A stretch of 64,000 nucleotides of DNA. Origin: Dysgonomonas gadei ATCC BAA-286 (GTDB taxonomy: Bacteria > Bacteroidota > Bacteroidia > Bacteroidales > Dysgonomonadaceae). Below are positions 16,705 to 24,604 of the stretch, piece after piece. The notes beneath the pieces are model-generated. The model ran no database searches, was not told where the DNA came from, and was given only the letters and a program-made list of their open reading frames with translations. The position numbers and the translations under genes were made by a program. Position 1 is the stretch's first letter. Every line of letters begins with the position of its first letter. The stretch is from positions 87,904 to 151,903 of the forward strand of contig NZ_GL891984.1 in the NCBI RefSeq assembly GCF_000213555.1. Reading direction: 5' to 3'.

Positions 16705-17988
16705 ATGGCGACTATGTCTTTTATCTACCGTTCCTCATCTCGAGGAGCGGATTATGTTGGGAGTTTGAATATGAGATTCATCCATCATCGAAAAATTAAA
16801 CAGTTAAGTATTCCGTTCAAATTATATCCTGAAGAATGGGATGCTGTTCAGCAACGAATAGTGCATAAATATCCTGATAGAGAATCGTATGTGCTTCAAG
16901 CAGAAAAGTATTTGAAACAAAGTAAAAGTCTGTTTGAACAGACTGTGTGTGCATTGGAGAAAGATGGACATTATGATGTGGAGGATATTGCCCTCCATTT
17001 TAGAGACGATTCCTCTGATATAAGTCTTCAGCAACTGGTTAGGCAATTATCTTGTGAATTAATCCGCCTCGGACAAGAGCGTACGGCCCGGGCTTACCGA
17101 ACTGCGGCTTATGGACTTATAGAATTCAATAAAGGGAAAGATATTCCTATGATTCAAATTGACAACTTTCTTATTCGAAACTATGAGCGCTCTATGAAAG
17201 AAAAAGGACGTAGTTTGAATACTATTTCTTTTTACATGCGAAATCTACGAGCTATTTATAATAAAGCCGTTCGCAAAGGATTTGTAGAGAATAAGAACGA
17301 AAACCCATTTTGGGAAGTTTATACAGGAGTAGATAAAACACGGAAACGAGCGCTTGATCAGGATGAAATTCTGCGACTGCATAACCTGAAATTCTCTCAA
17401 TTTCCCGACAGTGAAAAAGCAGTTAATTCAGTAAATGATGAGAGTCTGTATAAAGCCTGGCGTTTATTTTTCTTTTGTTTTCATACCCGCGGTATGAGTT
17501 TTGTAGATATGGCATATTTGCGCAAAGATAATATTCAAGGTGAGCTCATCCGTTATTATCGAAAAAAAACAGGCCAATTGATTGAAATTAAGATCACACC
17601 CCGATTACAATTACTGATAGACAGCTTTGCTAACGATGTGAAGAACTCTCCTTATTTATTTCCTATTATTCACGATGATAATAAGTCCAAACGATTGTAC
17701 TATGAGAGTGGGTTGCGCCAACAAAATCGGTATCTCAAGATATTAGCAGCTAAAGCCAATATTGATAAATCCTTATCCACACATGTATCCCGTCATAGTT
17801 GGGCGACAATGGCTAAAAAGGAGAATTTGCCTATATGGGTAATAAGTGAAAGTTTAGGTCACAATAATGAAAAAACGACTTATACTTACTTAGCATCTTT
17901 AGACCGTTCCGTATTAGACAATGCAAATGATATTGTTTCTGCTTCTATAGATATAAATGCACGAAAACAGTTGTTTGCGACAGACTGA
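16705..17988 (+). CDS. Tyrosine recombinase, candidate DNA invertase
   Basis: This is a site-specific recombinase of the phage-integrase family, 427 residues, typical of the Bacteroidota group with an N-terminal arm-binding domain (~1-90), a SAM-like core-binding domain (~110-205) and a C-terminal catalytic domain. Catalytic residues are visible: Arg262 in FHTRGMSF, His360 and Arg363 in HVSRHSWAT, His386 in SLGHNNEKTT, and the nucleophile Tyr395 in TTYTYLAS. It therefore looks active. Its stop lies 231 bp from a perfect 26-bp repeat whose inverted partner sits 1.2 kb further on, with an AraC gene in between. The simplest reading is that it catalyses inversion of that segment. A role as the integrase of an element inserted near ssrA is the alternative. 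Confidence 0.88.
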   Translation: MATMSFIYRSSSRGADYVGSLNMRFIHHRKIKQLSIPFKLYPEEWDAVQQRIVHKYPDRESYVLQAEKYLKQSKSLFEQTVCALEKDGHYDVEDIALHFRDDSSDISLQQLVRQLSCELIRLGQERTARAYRTAAYGLIEFNKGKDIPMIQIDNFLIRNYERSMKEKGRSLNTISFYMRNLRAIYNKAVRKGFVENKNENPFWEVYTGVDKTRKRALDQDEILRLHNLKFSQFPDSEKAVNSVNDESLYKAWRLFFFCFHTRGMSFVDMAYLRKDNIQGELIRYYRKKTGQLIEIKITPRLQLLIDSFANDVKNSPYLFPIIHDDNKSKRLYYESGLRQQNRYLKILAAKANIDKSLSTHVSRHSWATMAKKENLPIWVISESLGHNNEKTTYTYLASLDRSVLDNANDIVSASIDINARKQLFATD

Positions 17989-18182
17989 GTACTTATCAAT
18001 CTTATAACCTTGCAGAACTCATAAGATATTAACTCCTGTTTTTTCTTGCCTTCTACAAGGGCAGGCCGGGATTTGTTGTAATTCTAAGAAAAATCATCTT
18101 TTAGTAAATAGTATATATGCATAATTAATCAAAAAACTGTTAAAATATTTATAAATATGTCAATTCATAAATGTTAAATGTG

Positions 18183-18190
18183 TATCTTTA
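18183..18190 (+). promoter_or_regulatory. Possible -7 element reading into the invertible segment
   Basis: TATCTTTA matches TAnnTTTG at seven of eight positions, and its first seven bases equal those of the ssrA promoter box in this window. It lies just outside the left repeat and reads toward it. No clear TTG is seen at the -33 distance, so the call is weak. Confidence 0.3.
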
Positions 18191-18219
18191 CAACCAGTAG
18201 ATTATTTACCATCAACTCC

Positions 18220-18245
18220 GTCACTTTAGAAGTGACAGGCAGAAG
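18220..18245 (+). repeat. Left inverted repeat of the invertible segment
   Basis: This 26-bp sequence is the exact reverse complement of 19424-19449. It contains an internal palindrome GTCACTT-TAG-AAGTGAC (18220-18236) with an asymmetric 3-base centre, as expected for two recombinase-binding half-sites around a crossover. The match stops abruptly on the inner side. On the outer side it continues weakly (two of the next three bases). Confidence 0.85.
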
Positions 18246-18333
18246 CCTAAAAATGGATACACAAATTTATTTAAATTTTAATATTAAACCTTATCAATAG
18301 CTACCCACTTATTCTGATTTTCCGCCAAACTTA

Positions 18334-19200
18334 TTATTTTTCTCTTATATTGCCCGGCGGCTTTCCAAAATTAGCTTTACAAAAATCATTAAAACTCGGC
18401 AGTGATGCAAATCCGAAATCAGAGCTTATCTGTTTAAAGGTTTGATTGGTATTTCTTATCTCATGAAAGATTCTTTTAGCTTTCTGATCTTTCATCCATT
18501 TATATGGAGACAATCCAAATATACGTTTAAATCGTTTTTCGAAGCCGGAAGTTGTATAATTCATGGCATTAGCGAGCTCTCCTACCGACTTGTATTTATA
18601 CCAGGTATCCATGATAGATGCTGCAAACTCATTTCCGCTTTTCAGGTCATATTGAAAGAACTCCCACAAGACATTTTTAGGATAAAACCATCGGAAGATA
18701 TGAAATAACTCTTTTATTTTCAGTTGATAGAAAGATCTGCATTTTACGCCAATATGTATGTAATCAAGTAAATTATTAAGATATTTCTCTAAGCATTCAT
18801 TCATCTCCAATGTAAATATACTATTTCCGGTAGAGGCTGAGCGTTTAACCTTATATAAGACGTCTTTCTCAAGATCTTTGAAATGATAGTTATCACAAAA
18901 ACATGTATGCCCTTGTATACATATTACAAAGAAATTACTTTTTTCCAAAGCCTTACAAGTAAACTTATAGCCTGTAGGAAGATATAATATCTGCTTACAT
19001 TTGATTTGACAATCAGAATATTCTCCAAACGAAAAAATAAGTCTTCCATCTAACAAGAATATTAGTTTATTGCCTAAAGACTGATTTTCCCATGATTCTC
19101 CCACTTCAATAGAGACAAATTCTATTGCGGGGTTTTTATCATGGTCATAGTTTATACATCTTAAATGCTCTTCTAAATATAAAATTCCCATAACACCCAA
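18334..19200 (-). CDS. AraC-family transcription regulator inside the invertible segment
   Basis: This is a cytoplasmic DNA-binding protein of 288 residues. The N-terminal ~170 residues form a cupin-like sensing domain of no recognised ligand (GNKLIFLLDGRLIFSFGEYSDCQ, then ILYLPTGYKFTCKAL). The C-terminal ~95 residues are the AraC double helix-turn-helix: SVGELANAMNYTTSGFEKRFKRIFG, then PYKWMKDQKAKRIFHEI, then FKQISSDFGFASLPSFNDFCKANFGKPPGNIR. The family form LAxxxxxSxxxFxRxFKxxxGxSP is recognisable. It is AT-rich and its start is followed upstream by 223 bases up to the right inversion repeat. Probable role: control of the adjacent fimbrial operon. Target sites are not known. Confidence 0.9.
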   Translation of the reverse strand: MGVMGILYLEEHLRCINYDHDKNPAIEFVSIEVGESWENQSLGNKLIFLLDGRLIFSFGEYSDCQIKCKQILYLPTGYKFTCKALEKSNFFVICIQGHTCFCDNYHFKDLEKDVLYKVKRSASTGNSIFTLEMNECLEKYLNNLLDYIHIGVKCRSFYQLKIKELFHIFRWFYPKNVLWEFFQYDLKSGNEFAASIMDTWYKYKSVGELANAMNYTTSGFEKRFKRIFGLSPYKWMKDQKAKRIFHEIRNTNQTFKQISSDFGFASLPSFNDFCKANFGKPPGNIREK

Positions 19201-19423
19201 GTTTTCAATATGTTTAACAAATGTTTGTAAAAAAAATCATTCCTGTCTTTATTTATATATATAGCATCAAGTTCAAGTAGCTATTATTCAAATTAATAGC
19301 TATGAATTTACATACTATATATCCTTTCGGATAAATAATTTGTTTGACAGTTTGTAAAACTATTTGAAGGTTGGGTTAGTATTTTATATACTATATGTCA
19401 GCTATTTATATATCAGTGTCTAT

Positions 19424-19449
19424 CTTCTGCCTGTCACTTCTAAAGTGAC
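19424..19449 (-). repeat. Right inverted repeat of the invertible segment
   Basis: This is the exact reverse complement of 18220-18245 over 26 bases. On the plus strand the internal palindrome reads GTCACTT-CTA-AAGTGAC (19433-19449), so its 3-base centre is reversed relative to the left copy. This is what inversion rather than deletion requires. Confidence 0.85.
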
Positions 19450-19466
19450 AGACAAATTAATAGAAT

Positions 19467-19503
19467 GATAATATTATTACAAACTGGTAATAATAATATT
19501 ATC
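19467..19503. repeat. AT-rich inverted repeat upstream of the pilin gene
   Basis: GATAATATTATTAC at 19467-19480 faces GTAATAATAATATTATC at 19487-19503, complementary apart from a 3-base insertion. It sits just outside the inversion site and about 170 bp before the pilin start. It could be a regulator site or an AT-rich promoter-opening region. Confidence 0.45.
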
Positions 19504-19670
19504 AATAATATAACATGAGGCAAAATGAATTATTCAATGTTAAGGCTATTTGATTGAATTGTATATTAACAAATGTTGTTTGACATTGATAGAAACTGGA
19601 TTGAGAGAGATTATTCGTTTTTTAATCAACTATATTATCTAAAATCTATTTTAAATTAAAAATTAGAAAA

Positions 19671-20909
19671 ATGAAAAAAGTATTATTTAGCCTGGCCTCT
19701 GCCATTTTGCTATTGTCGTCTTGTGGTAGCGATGAAAATGTACCGGGTGGCAATGAAAATGTACCGGTGCCTTCAAATACGGGAAATTTAGTTACTGAAG
19801 TCATCTTTGATGGTATTACCACCAAAGATGCATCTTCAACAGCTATCCCCGTTACAAGTTGGAGCAACGTGAACAAAATACAATTGTTTTTATATAACTC
19901 AGTGAGTGGGGCTGTTGCTTTCTCAGATGTTATAGATCCATCAACATCTTCAACCAAGATTTTTAAATGGACAAATGTACCTCAGGGTACTTATGATCTG
20001 GCAATCGTGGCTAATATCAAGAGCGATGTCGACAATGTAGCTACTTCACTCGATGGCGGAACAACTTGGGCAAAATTTGATGCATACAATGTTTTGAATA
20101 AAAAACTTAATTCTGAATTGTTTATCGACCTGAAAGAATCTATCCTGCCTGCCGGACATACTTTCTCTCAAACGGCTGCATACTCGCCTGCTTCAGAAAT
20201 ATTCACAGCATATTCTTCAAATATAAAAATAGAAGAAGGAAAAACGACAGACCTTTCTTCTTCCCCATTAATGCTGAAAAGAGAAATATCATTGATGCGT
20301 GTACGCGTAGATAAAACTGACAAGAAAGACTCGGCGCCAAAATTGAGCACCGTAGACTTTGCTAATGCCAGCAATTTTATCGCTATAGGAAACATGCCTG
20401 TTGGTATAGGCCTCAAGTTGGGATCATTTGCCGGTGGTATTTATGAGACTGCTTCCGATGCTAACAGAATTATGATAGGTTCCAGTGGAACAAGTACTTA
20501 TAATGATACCGATCCAACAACAGGCTATGATCCAAAAGTTATTGTAGATAGTAAATTTACACTATGGAAAGATATTCACGTATTGCCAAATGCTACCAAG
20601 GCAGAGGGAAAAGCTACTAATGCTAACGCAGATCCGGCAAGAGTGTATTTTATTATCCTTACAGGATGGGCTCCAACCGGATATGAGTATGCTGATGGAA
20701 CAATAGCATCAAAACCTCAACCGGTATATTGGGCAGGTACAATCAAAGGTGTTTTCTCTCCGAATGTGATACGGGAAGTAAATATGACCATCAAATCGAA
20801 GGGATATCCCGAAATACCTGAACCTCAAAACGAAGGCACACTGATTATAGAAGTTGGCGCTCCTGAAAACTGGAACTCAAAAATAGAAAGCGAACAAGTC
20901 GAAGTCTAA
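19671..20909 (+). CDS. Fimbrillin-family (Mfa/FimA-like) pilin lipoprotein
   Basis: This is the first gene after the switch and is probably a structural pilin. It has a lipoprotein signal with Cys18 (LLLSSC), as is usual for type V pilins, which travel as lipoproteins and are later trimmed by a protease. The mature part starts with a low-complexity linker (VPGGNENVPVPSN) and then two beta-sandwich domains. VTSWSNVNKIQLFLYN and YDLAIVANI match the fimbrillin pattern of an early domain with a conserved 'vanv' strand. The C-terminus ends APENWNSKIESEQVEV, close to the end of the following gene product (DPEKWNPQIESEENS). The length of 412 residues is typical. Which member is the main shaft subunit cannot be decided from sequence. 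Confidence 0.8.
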   Translation: MKKVLFSLASAILLLSSCGSDENVPGGNENVPVPSNTGNLVTEVIFDGITTKDASSTAIPVTSWSNVNKIQLFLYNSVSGAVAFSDVIDPSTSSTKIFKWTNVPQGTYDLAIVANIKSDVDNVATSLDGGTTWAKFDAYNVLNKKLNSELFIDLKESILPAGHTFSQTAAYSPASEIFTAYSSNIKIEEGKTTDLSSSPLMLKREISLMRVRVDKTDKKDSAPKLSTVDFANASNFIAIGNMPVGIGLKLGSFAGGIYETASDANRIMIGSSGTSTYNDTDPTTGYDPKVIVDSKFTLWKDIHVLPNATKAEGKATNANADPARVYFIILTGWAPTGYEYADGTIASKPQPVYWAGTIKGVFSPNVIREVNMTIKSKGYPEIPEPQNEGTLIIEVGAPENWNSKIESEQVEV

Positions 20910-20983
20910 ATATTTGTGCCGGGTTTTTCATTAACAATCAAGATCTGAATAACTAATTGAACATTATTATCTTGCTCTTTTAC

Positions 20984-21016
20984 TGGGACAATACTTGAAT
21001 AAAGTATTGTTCCGGC
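20984..21016 (+). promoter_or_regulatory. Intercistronic RNA hairpin after the pilin gene
   Basis: Bases 20984-20997 pair with 21003-21016 around a 5-base loop, giving a 14-bp stem with two G-U pairs. The core ACAATACTT/AAGTATTGT is perfect. It lies in the 148-bp gap between the pilin and the anchor gene and lacks a following T tract. It may stabilise the upstream pilin mRNA end or attenuate read-through. Confidence 0.5.
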
Positions 21017-21057
21017 AGAGCGGATAGTAGCTGGATGTTATCTTATTATCTAAAAAA

Positions 21058-22053
21058 ATGAATAAAAGATATTACTTACAGTTTTTATATCTGCTTACTT
21101 TATTGTATTTATCATCATGTACATATGACTATTTCGAGGATGAAACCAATTATGAAATTTATGTACCCAAAGCTGATAAGAATATAAGAACAGAGACATA
21201 TAGTATCGAGGATCTTAGCATCTTTATCTATAACGATGAACTTAAAAAGGAAAGATATTCCGGTAATCCATTTTCGGAAAATGCGCGAAGCAGGCTGGGG
21301 AATTTTAATTTCAGGCTTTATCCCGGTAGTTACAATGTATACTGCTTCACAAATGCCCAGGGAACACATTTTCAGGACTTAAACATATATGGTCAAGCCA
21401 GATTCGATCTGCAACAATCTACGGATGGAACTTATAAAGAACCTTCTGCTATCTATCTGGAGTATAGAACTCCAACAATAAACTTTCCTGGTCCGGTAGT
21501 TTCCGATACAGCTCTTTTCGAGCGGAAATATGTGGGACGTATTTGCATAGCTTTTAAGAATCTTTTCAAATTAGATGCTTCATTAACATATACCAATATA
21601 AAGAAAATAGATATTGAGGCTTCAGGTGTAGGTACCACCCAATATCTGTTGGCACTGAAAGACAGTACCAGTACCCGATCTTCGCGGAATAGTACATCTG
21701 ATATAATGCGATTGAGCGGTAAAACATTCGATGTTGAATATAAAGATTTCGAATTCGGGGTTCAGAATTATTATTTTCCTTCGCCCGACTTATCCGGAGA
21801 AGGACGCGAGCAAGAACCTATTGTTTTAAAACTGAGCTTTATCGGGCAATCTGATAATACCTTATCAACTCTGACCATTCCTTTTACAGACAAAATGGGA
21901 ACTCCAATCATCTTGCATATGAATGAGACTCACATAATAGAAGTTGATGGTGATAATATACAGATAATGAGATTGGAAGATCCCGAGAAATGGAATCCTC
22001 AGATAGAGTCGGAAGAAAACTCCGGACCCGGCGGTGGCGGAATAGGCGTATAA
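21058..22053 (+). CDS. FimB/Mfa2-type fimbrial anchor lipoprotein
   Basis: This is a 331-residue lipoprotein (Cys21 in YLSSC) that resembles the FimB/Mfa2 family, proteins that cap or anchor the fimbrial base in the outer membrane. After the signal comes a segment IEDLSIFIYNDELKKERY and then RLYPGSYNVYCFTNAQG, the usual first strands of these two-domain proteins. A second domain holds YVGRICIAFKN. The C-terminus DPEKWNPQIESEENSGPGGGGIGV carries a Gly-rich tail. It follows the first pilin after 148 bp with an RNA hairpin in the gap, a spacing that would allow less anchor than shaft. Minor pilin is the alternative role. Confidence 0.72.
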   Translation: MNKRYYLQFLYLLTLLYLSSCTYDYFEDETNYEIYVPKADKNIRTETYSIEDLSIFIYNDELKKERYSGNPFSENARSRLGNFNFRLYPGSYNVYCFTNAQGTHFQDLNIYGQARFDLQQSTDGTYKEPSAIYLEYRTPTINFPGPVVSDTALFERKYVGRICIAFKNLFKLDASLTYTNIKKIDIEASGVGTTQYLLALKDSTSTRSSRNSTSDIMRLSGKTFDVEYKDFEFGVQNYYFPSPDLSGEGREQEPIVLKLSFIGQSDNTLSTLTIPFTDKMGTPIILHMNETHIIEVDGDNIQIMRLEDPEKWNPQIESEENSGPGGGGIGV

Positions 22054-22079
22054 ACAGATATTTATTAATTTATGAATCA

Positions 22080-22685
22080 ATGAAACATTATTTTAAATAC
22101 ATTTTTACCGGTGCTATACTACTGATGTTCTTTTGTTATACTCCGGTAGTAAAATCTCAGGCACTGAAAACAAATATTCCTTTTATTTTGACCGGGAATC
22201 CCAATTTTGGTATTGAGTGGACTGTAGGACGGCAGCTTACAATAAACACAGACATCATGTGGATGCCTTATTTATTCAAAAAAAATGAAGAAGTATTTAG
22301 GGTACTTGTCGGCAGCCTCGATTTCAGATATTACCTCAATCCTAAGTATTATTATACAAATGACCTTTGGGACGGCTTTTATGTAGGCCCCTATGCAATG
22401 GCCGGAAATTTCAATATCGGACTAAAAAACAAGGACGAAGAGAAAACCAGTTACCGGCGTAAAGGATGGGGGATGTCGGCCGGAATCACAGCCGGATATA
22501 AATTCTATCTGTCGAGTCGTTTTCGCATAGACGTTAATCTTGGAGTAGGATATGCCTTATTGGAATATGATAAATATCAGCTAGGGGGTGAATATGCAAA
22601 TTTCGCAGAGGAGATCAAAAAGACAAAAAATTATGTAGGACCCACTAAAATCGGAGTATCATTCGTGTATAATATATTCAGATAA
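22080..22685 (+). CDS. DUF3575-like outer-membrane beta-barrel protein
   Basis: This is a predicted outer-membrane protein of 201 residues. The open frame extends upstream into the previous gene, but the start at 22080 gives a signal peptide (MKHYFKYIFTGAILLMFFCY...VKSQ) and lies 26 bp after the preceding stop. The mature start ALKTNIPFILTGNPNFGIEWTVG is typical of the DUF3575 family, where LKTNLL....PN.G.E is conserved. FRYYLNPKYYYTNDLWDGFYVGPYAM and WGMSAGITAGYKFYL follow, and the protein ends in a strand closing with Phe-Arg. Members are frequent in fimbrial loci of Bacteroidales, next to an OmpA-like gene as here. The function is unknown. Confidence 0.8.
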   Translation: MKHYFKYIFTGAILLMFFCYTPVVKSQALKTNIPFILTGNPNFGIEWTVGRQLTINTDIMWMPYLFKKNEEVFRVLVGSLDFRYYLNPKYYYTNDLWDGFYVGPYAMAGNFNIGLKNKDEEKTSYRRKGWGMSAGITAGYKFYLSSRFRIDVNLGVGYALLEYDKYQLGGEYANFAEEIKKTKNYVGPTKIGVSFVYNIFR

Positions 22686-22694
22686 AAGACTCTT

Positions 22695-24593
22695 ATGATT
22701 AACAATATAATACGATCTACTTTCCTTATACTCTTGTTTTTTACTTCATTATCTGCAATAGGTGATGATATCAAAAATGAAATGGAAGGAGACAGGAGAG
22801 CTAAAGGGATTGAGGCCCGAGCCGACCGGAAATTCATTCGTCAGGATTTCGACGAGGCAATGACTATTTACGAGACAGCTTTTAGTCATGCTTTAAGTTC
22901 TGGATATGGGGCAGCCTTACATCTGAAGGTAGCGCGTTTATACCTTACCCTGTTGGATTATACAAAGGCTGTACCTCATTATGAGTCAGCCATGAATATC
23001 TCCGGCAATTTATTCACTACAGCGGATATTTGTAATTATCTGGATGCCCTGCGTTTTTCCGGACAGCGAATGAAAGCCATTAGTCTGGCCCGCCGATACG
23101 CTTTTCGCGACACTTATCATTCAGATCAGCGTTACCAGAATATCCTACATGCTCTTAATTACGAAGATGGCTTTTTACCAATAGGGATGCCCGAATTTAC
23201 AGTTCGATCATTGGATAAAGTAAATACATCCAATTCTGAATTTTGGGTAGGCGTGAAGGCGGGCGAATTTATCTATGCCAGTAGTAAAAGCCGTTTCCAT
23301 GATCCGAATAAGAAATTTTACCACCGCAGCAATTACTTTTCTCTGGCTGAAAATTCCGGATATTCCATTAAGAGTGGGGAAGATGTAAAGAATCGGATGT
23401 TGGATATGATTCCTTCCGGTTTGCAAAATGGCCCTATGTCGTTTTCGCGTAATATGACCAGAATGGTAGTAACCCAGGTTTATTATGGAAAAAGCGAAGG
23501 AATAGGAATGACAGCTCAGGGGCTAAATACTTTTCAGACCAGATTATATTATTCAAATTATGACCAGAAACGGAAAGGCTGGTCTTCCTTCAAAGAAATT
23601 TTCCCTCAAATAGAAGGTAGTTCTTATTCTCATCCCTATTTATTCAATAACGACCGTTCGTTGCTTTTTGCATCGGATATGCCCGGTGGTTTTGGAGGGT
23701 ACGATATTTATGTCACTCACTGGGACGACCGGACGGGAGCATGGGGCGAATCTGTAAACCTTGGCTCTCAGGTCAATACCGAAGGAGATGAAATCTCACC
23801 GAGCTTGTTTGATGATATGCTGATCTTTTCCTCCAATGGTCATATTGGTTTTGGCGGTTATGATGTATACGGCATAACTTATGAAAACGGACATACCGTA
23901 GATGGAAGTTTAGTGCATTTTGATTATCCGATAAATACAGTTCACAATGATTTTAGCCTGCTTCATATCGACGAAGACCGAGGATACATTGTTTCGGACA
24001 GAAAAACAGCAAATAAAGATGATATATTCTACTTCGAGCGGAATATATCGGACAAACGAAAAAATAACATGCTTTTTGGCATATCAGAAGCTAAAGCTGT
24101 AAGCAATGGATCTATAAATCTAATAAGGGACGAAAATAAAAGTTATACAGGCATCCCTTTAAAGGAGGCTCTGCCCAGTAGCGGATTTGTAGAACATGTG
24201 TTGAGCCTCTACTTCGATTTTAACTCTTATATGTTGGGTGTAGAATCATTGAAAGCCCTTGAGGCATGGCAAAAAGAATCTGATTTCAGCAAAATAGATA
24301 CGCTCGTCATGGAAGGCTATGCTGATGAAATCGGGGGAGAACAATATAATCAGACGCTTTCGGAAAAAAGAGCTGTCGAAGTCGGAAACTGGATGAAAGA
24401 TAACGGTATAACGGCTAAGCTGTTAATGCAAGGTAAAGGACAGATTGCGGCCGATATTGATTTTGCCTCTTTATTATCGCAATTCAATCAGGAATTATCC
24501 GGTAAATCCCTTTACCAATATCTTCCATTAGAGAATAAAATACGACTCAACCGGGATGTACGGCGAGTAGATATAAAAGCAATAACAAAATAA
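22695..24593 (+). CDS. OmpA-family protein with TPR and PD40-like repeats
   Basis: This is an exported 632-residue envelope protein (signal peptide ~1-21). Residues ~35-140 contain tetratricopeptide-like helices (DFDEAMTIYETAFSHAL, DYTKAVPHYESAM). Residues ~190-450 form a WD40/PD40-type propeller with repeats such as SSYSHPYLFNNDRSLLFASD followed by GGYDIYVTHWD, and HIGFGGYDVYGITYE. Residues ~496-632 are the OmpA C-terminal peptidoglycan-binding domain (LYFDFNSYMLG, then MEGYADEIGGEQYNQTLSEKRA). This layout is common in Bacteroidota and is related to T9SS PorE/PorW-like and gliding-associated proteins. Here it probably fixes a fimbrial or adhesin assembly to the cell wall. It starts 9 bp after the DUF3575 gene. 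Confidence 0.85.
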   Translation: MINNIIRSTFLILLFFTSLSAIGDDIKNEMEGDRRAKGIEARADRKFIRQDFDEAMTIYETAFSHALSSGYGAALHLKVARLYLTLLDYTKAVPHYESAMNISGNLFTTADICNYLDALRFSGQRMKAISLARRYAFRDTYHSDQRYQNILHALNYEDGFLPIGMPEFTVRSLDKVNTSNSEFWVGVKAGEFIYASSKSRFHDPNKKFYHRSNYFSLAENSGYSIKSGEDVKNRMLDMIPSGLQNGPMSFSRNMTRMVVTQVYYGKSEGIGMTAQGLNTFQTRLYYSNYDQKRKGWSSFKEIFPQIEGSSYSHPYLFNNDRSLLFASDMPGGFGGYDIYVTHWDDRTGAWGESVNLGSQVNTEGDEISPSLFDDMLIFSSNGHIGFGGYDVYGITYENGHTVDGSLVHFDYPINTVHNDFSLLHIDEDRGYIVSDRKTANKDDIFYFERNISDKRKNNMLFGISEAKAVSNGSINLIRDENKSYTGIPLKEALPSSGFVEHVLSLYFDFNSYMLGVESLKALEAWQKESDFSKIDTLVMEGYADEIGGEQYNQTLSEKRAVEVGNWMKDNGITAKLLMQGKGQIAADIDFASLLSQFNQELSGKSLYQYLPLENKIRLNRDVRRVDIKAITK

Positions 24594-24604
24594 ATATTAT
24601 TACA

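Larger units (their letters stand above)
17989..18333. other. Spacer holding the left inversion site
   Basis: There is no gene in these 345 AT-rich bases. They contain a possible rightward -7 box at 18183-18190 and the left inverted repeat at 18220-18245. The AraC coding region ends at 18334. Confidence 0.6.
18220..19449. mobile_element. Putative invertible DNA segment (inverton) carrying an AraC gene
   Basis: Perfect 26-bp inverted repeats bound 1178 bases that contain a complete AraC-type gene on the minus strand and its upstream region. A tyrosine recombinase gene ends 231 bp to the left and a fimbrial operon begins 221 bp to the right. In the orientation present here the regulator reads toward the recombinase. 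After inversion it would read toward the pilin genes and could be driven from outside the left repeat or co-transcribed with the fimbriae. Inversion itself is inferred and is not shown by a single sequence. Confidence 0.75.
19201..19670. other. AT-rich divergent control region with the right inversion site
   Basis: These 470 bases separate the AraC gene from the first pilin gene. They hold the right inverted repeat (19424-19449) and an AT-rich inverted repeat (19467-19503). No exact TAnnTTTG box was found on either strand, so the promoters of both genes remain unplaced. Near-misses such as TAATTTG (19337-19343) have the wrong spacer length. Confidence 0.6.

Noticed and set aside
21990..22079. 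N-terminal extension of the DUF3575-like gene
   Set aside because: The extension is Arg-rich and overlaps the Gly-rich tail of the anchor gene. The signal peptide starts at 22080.
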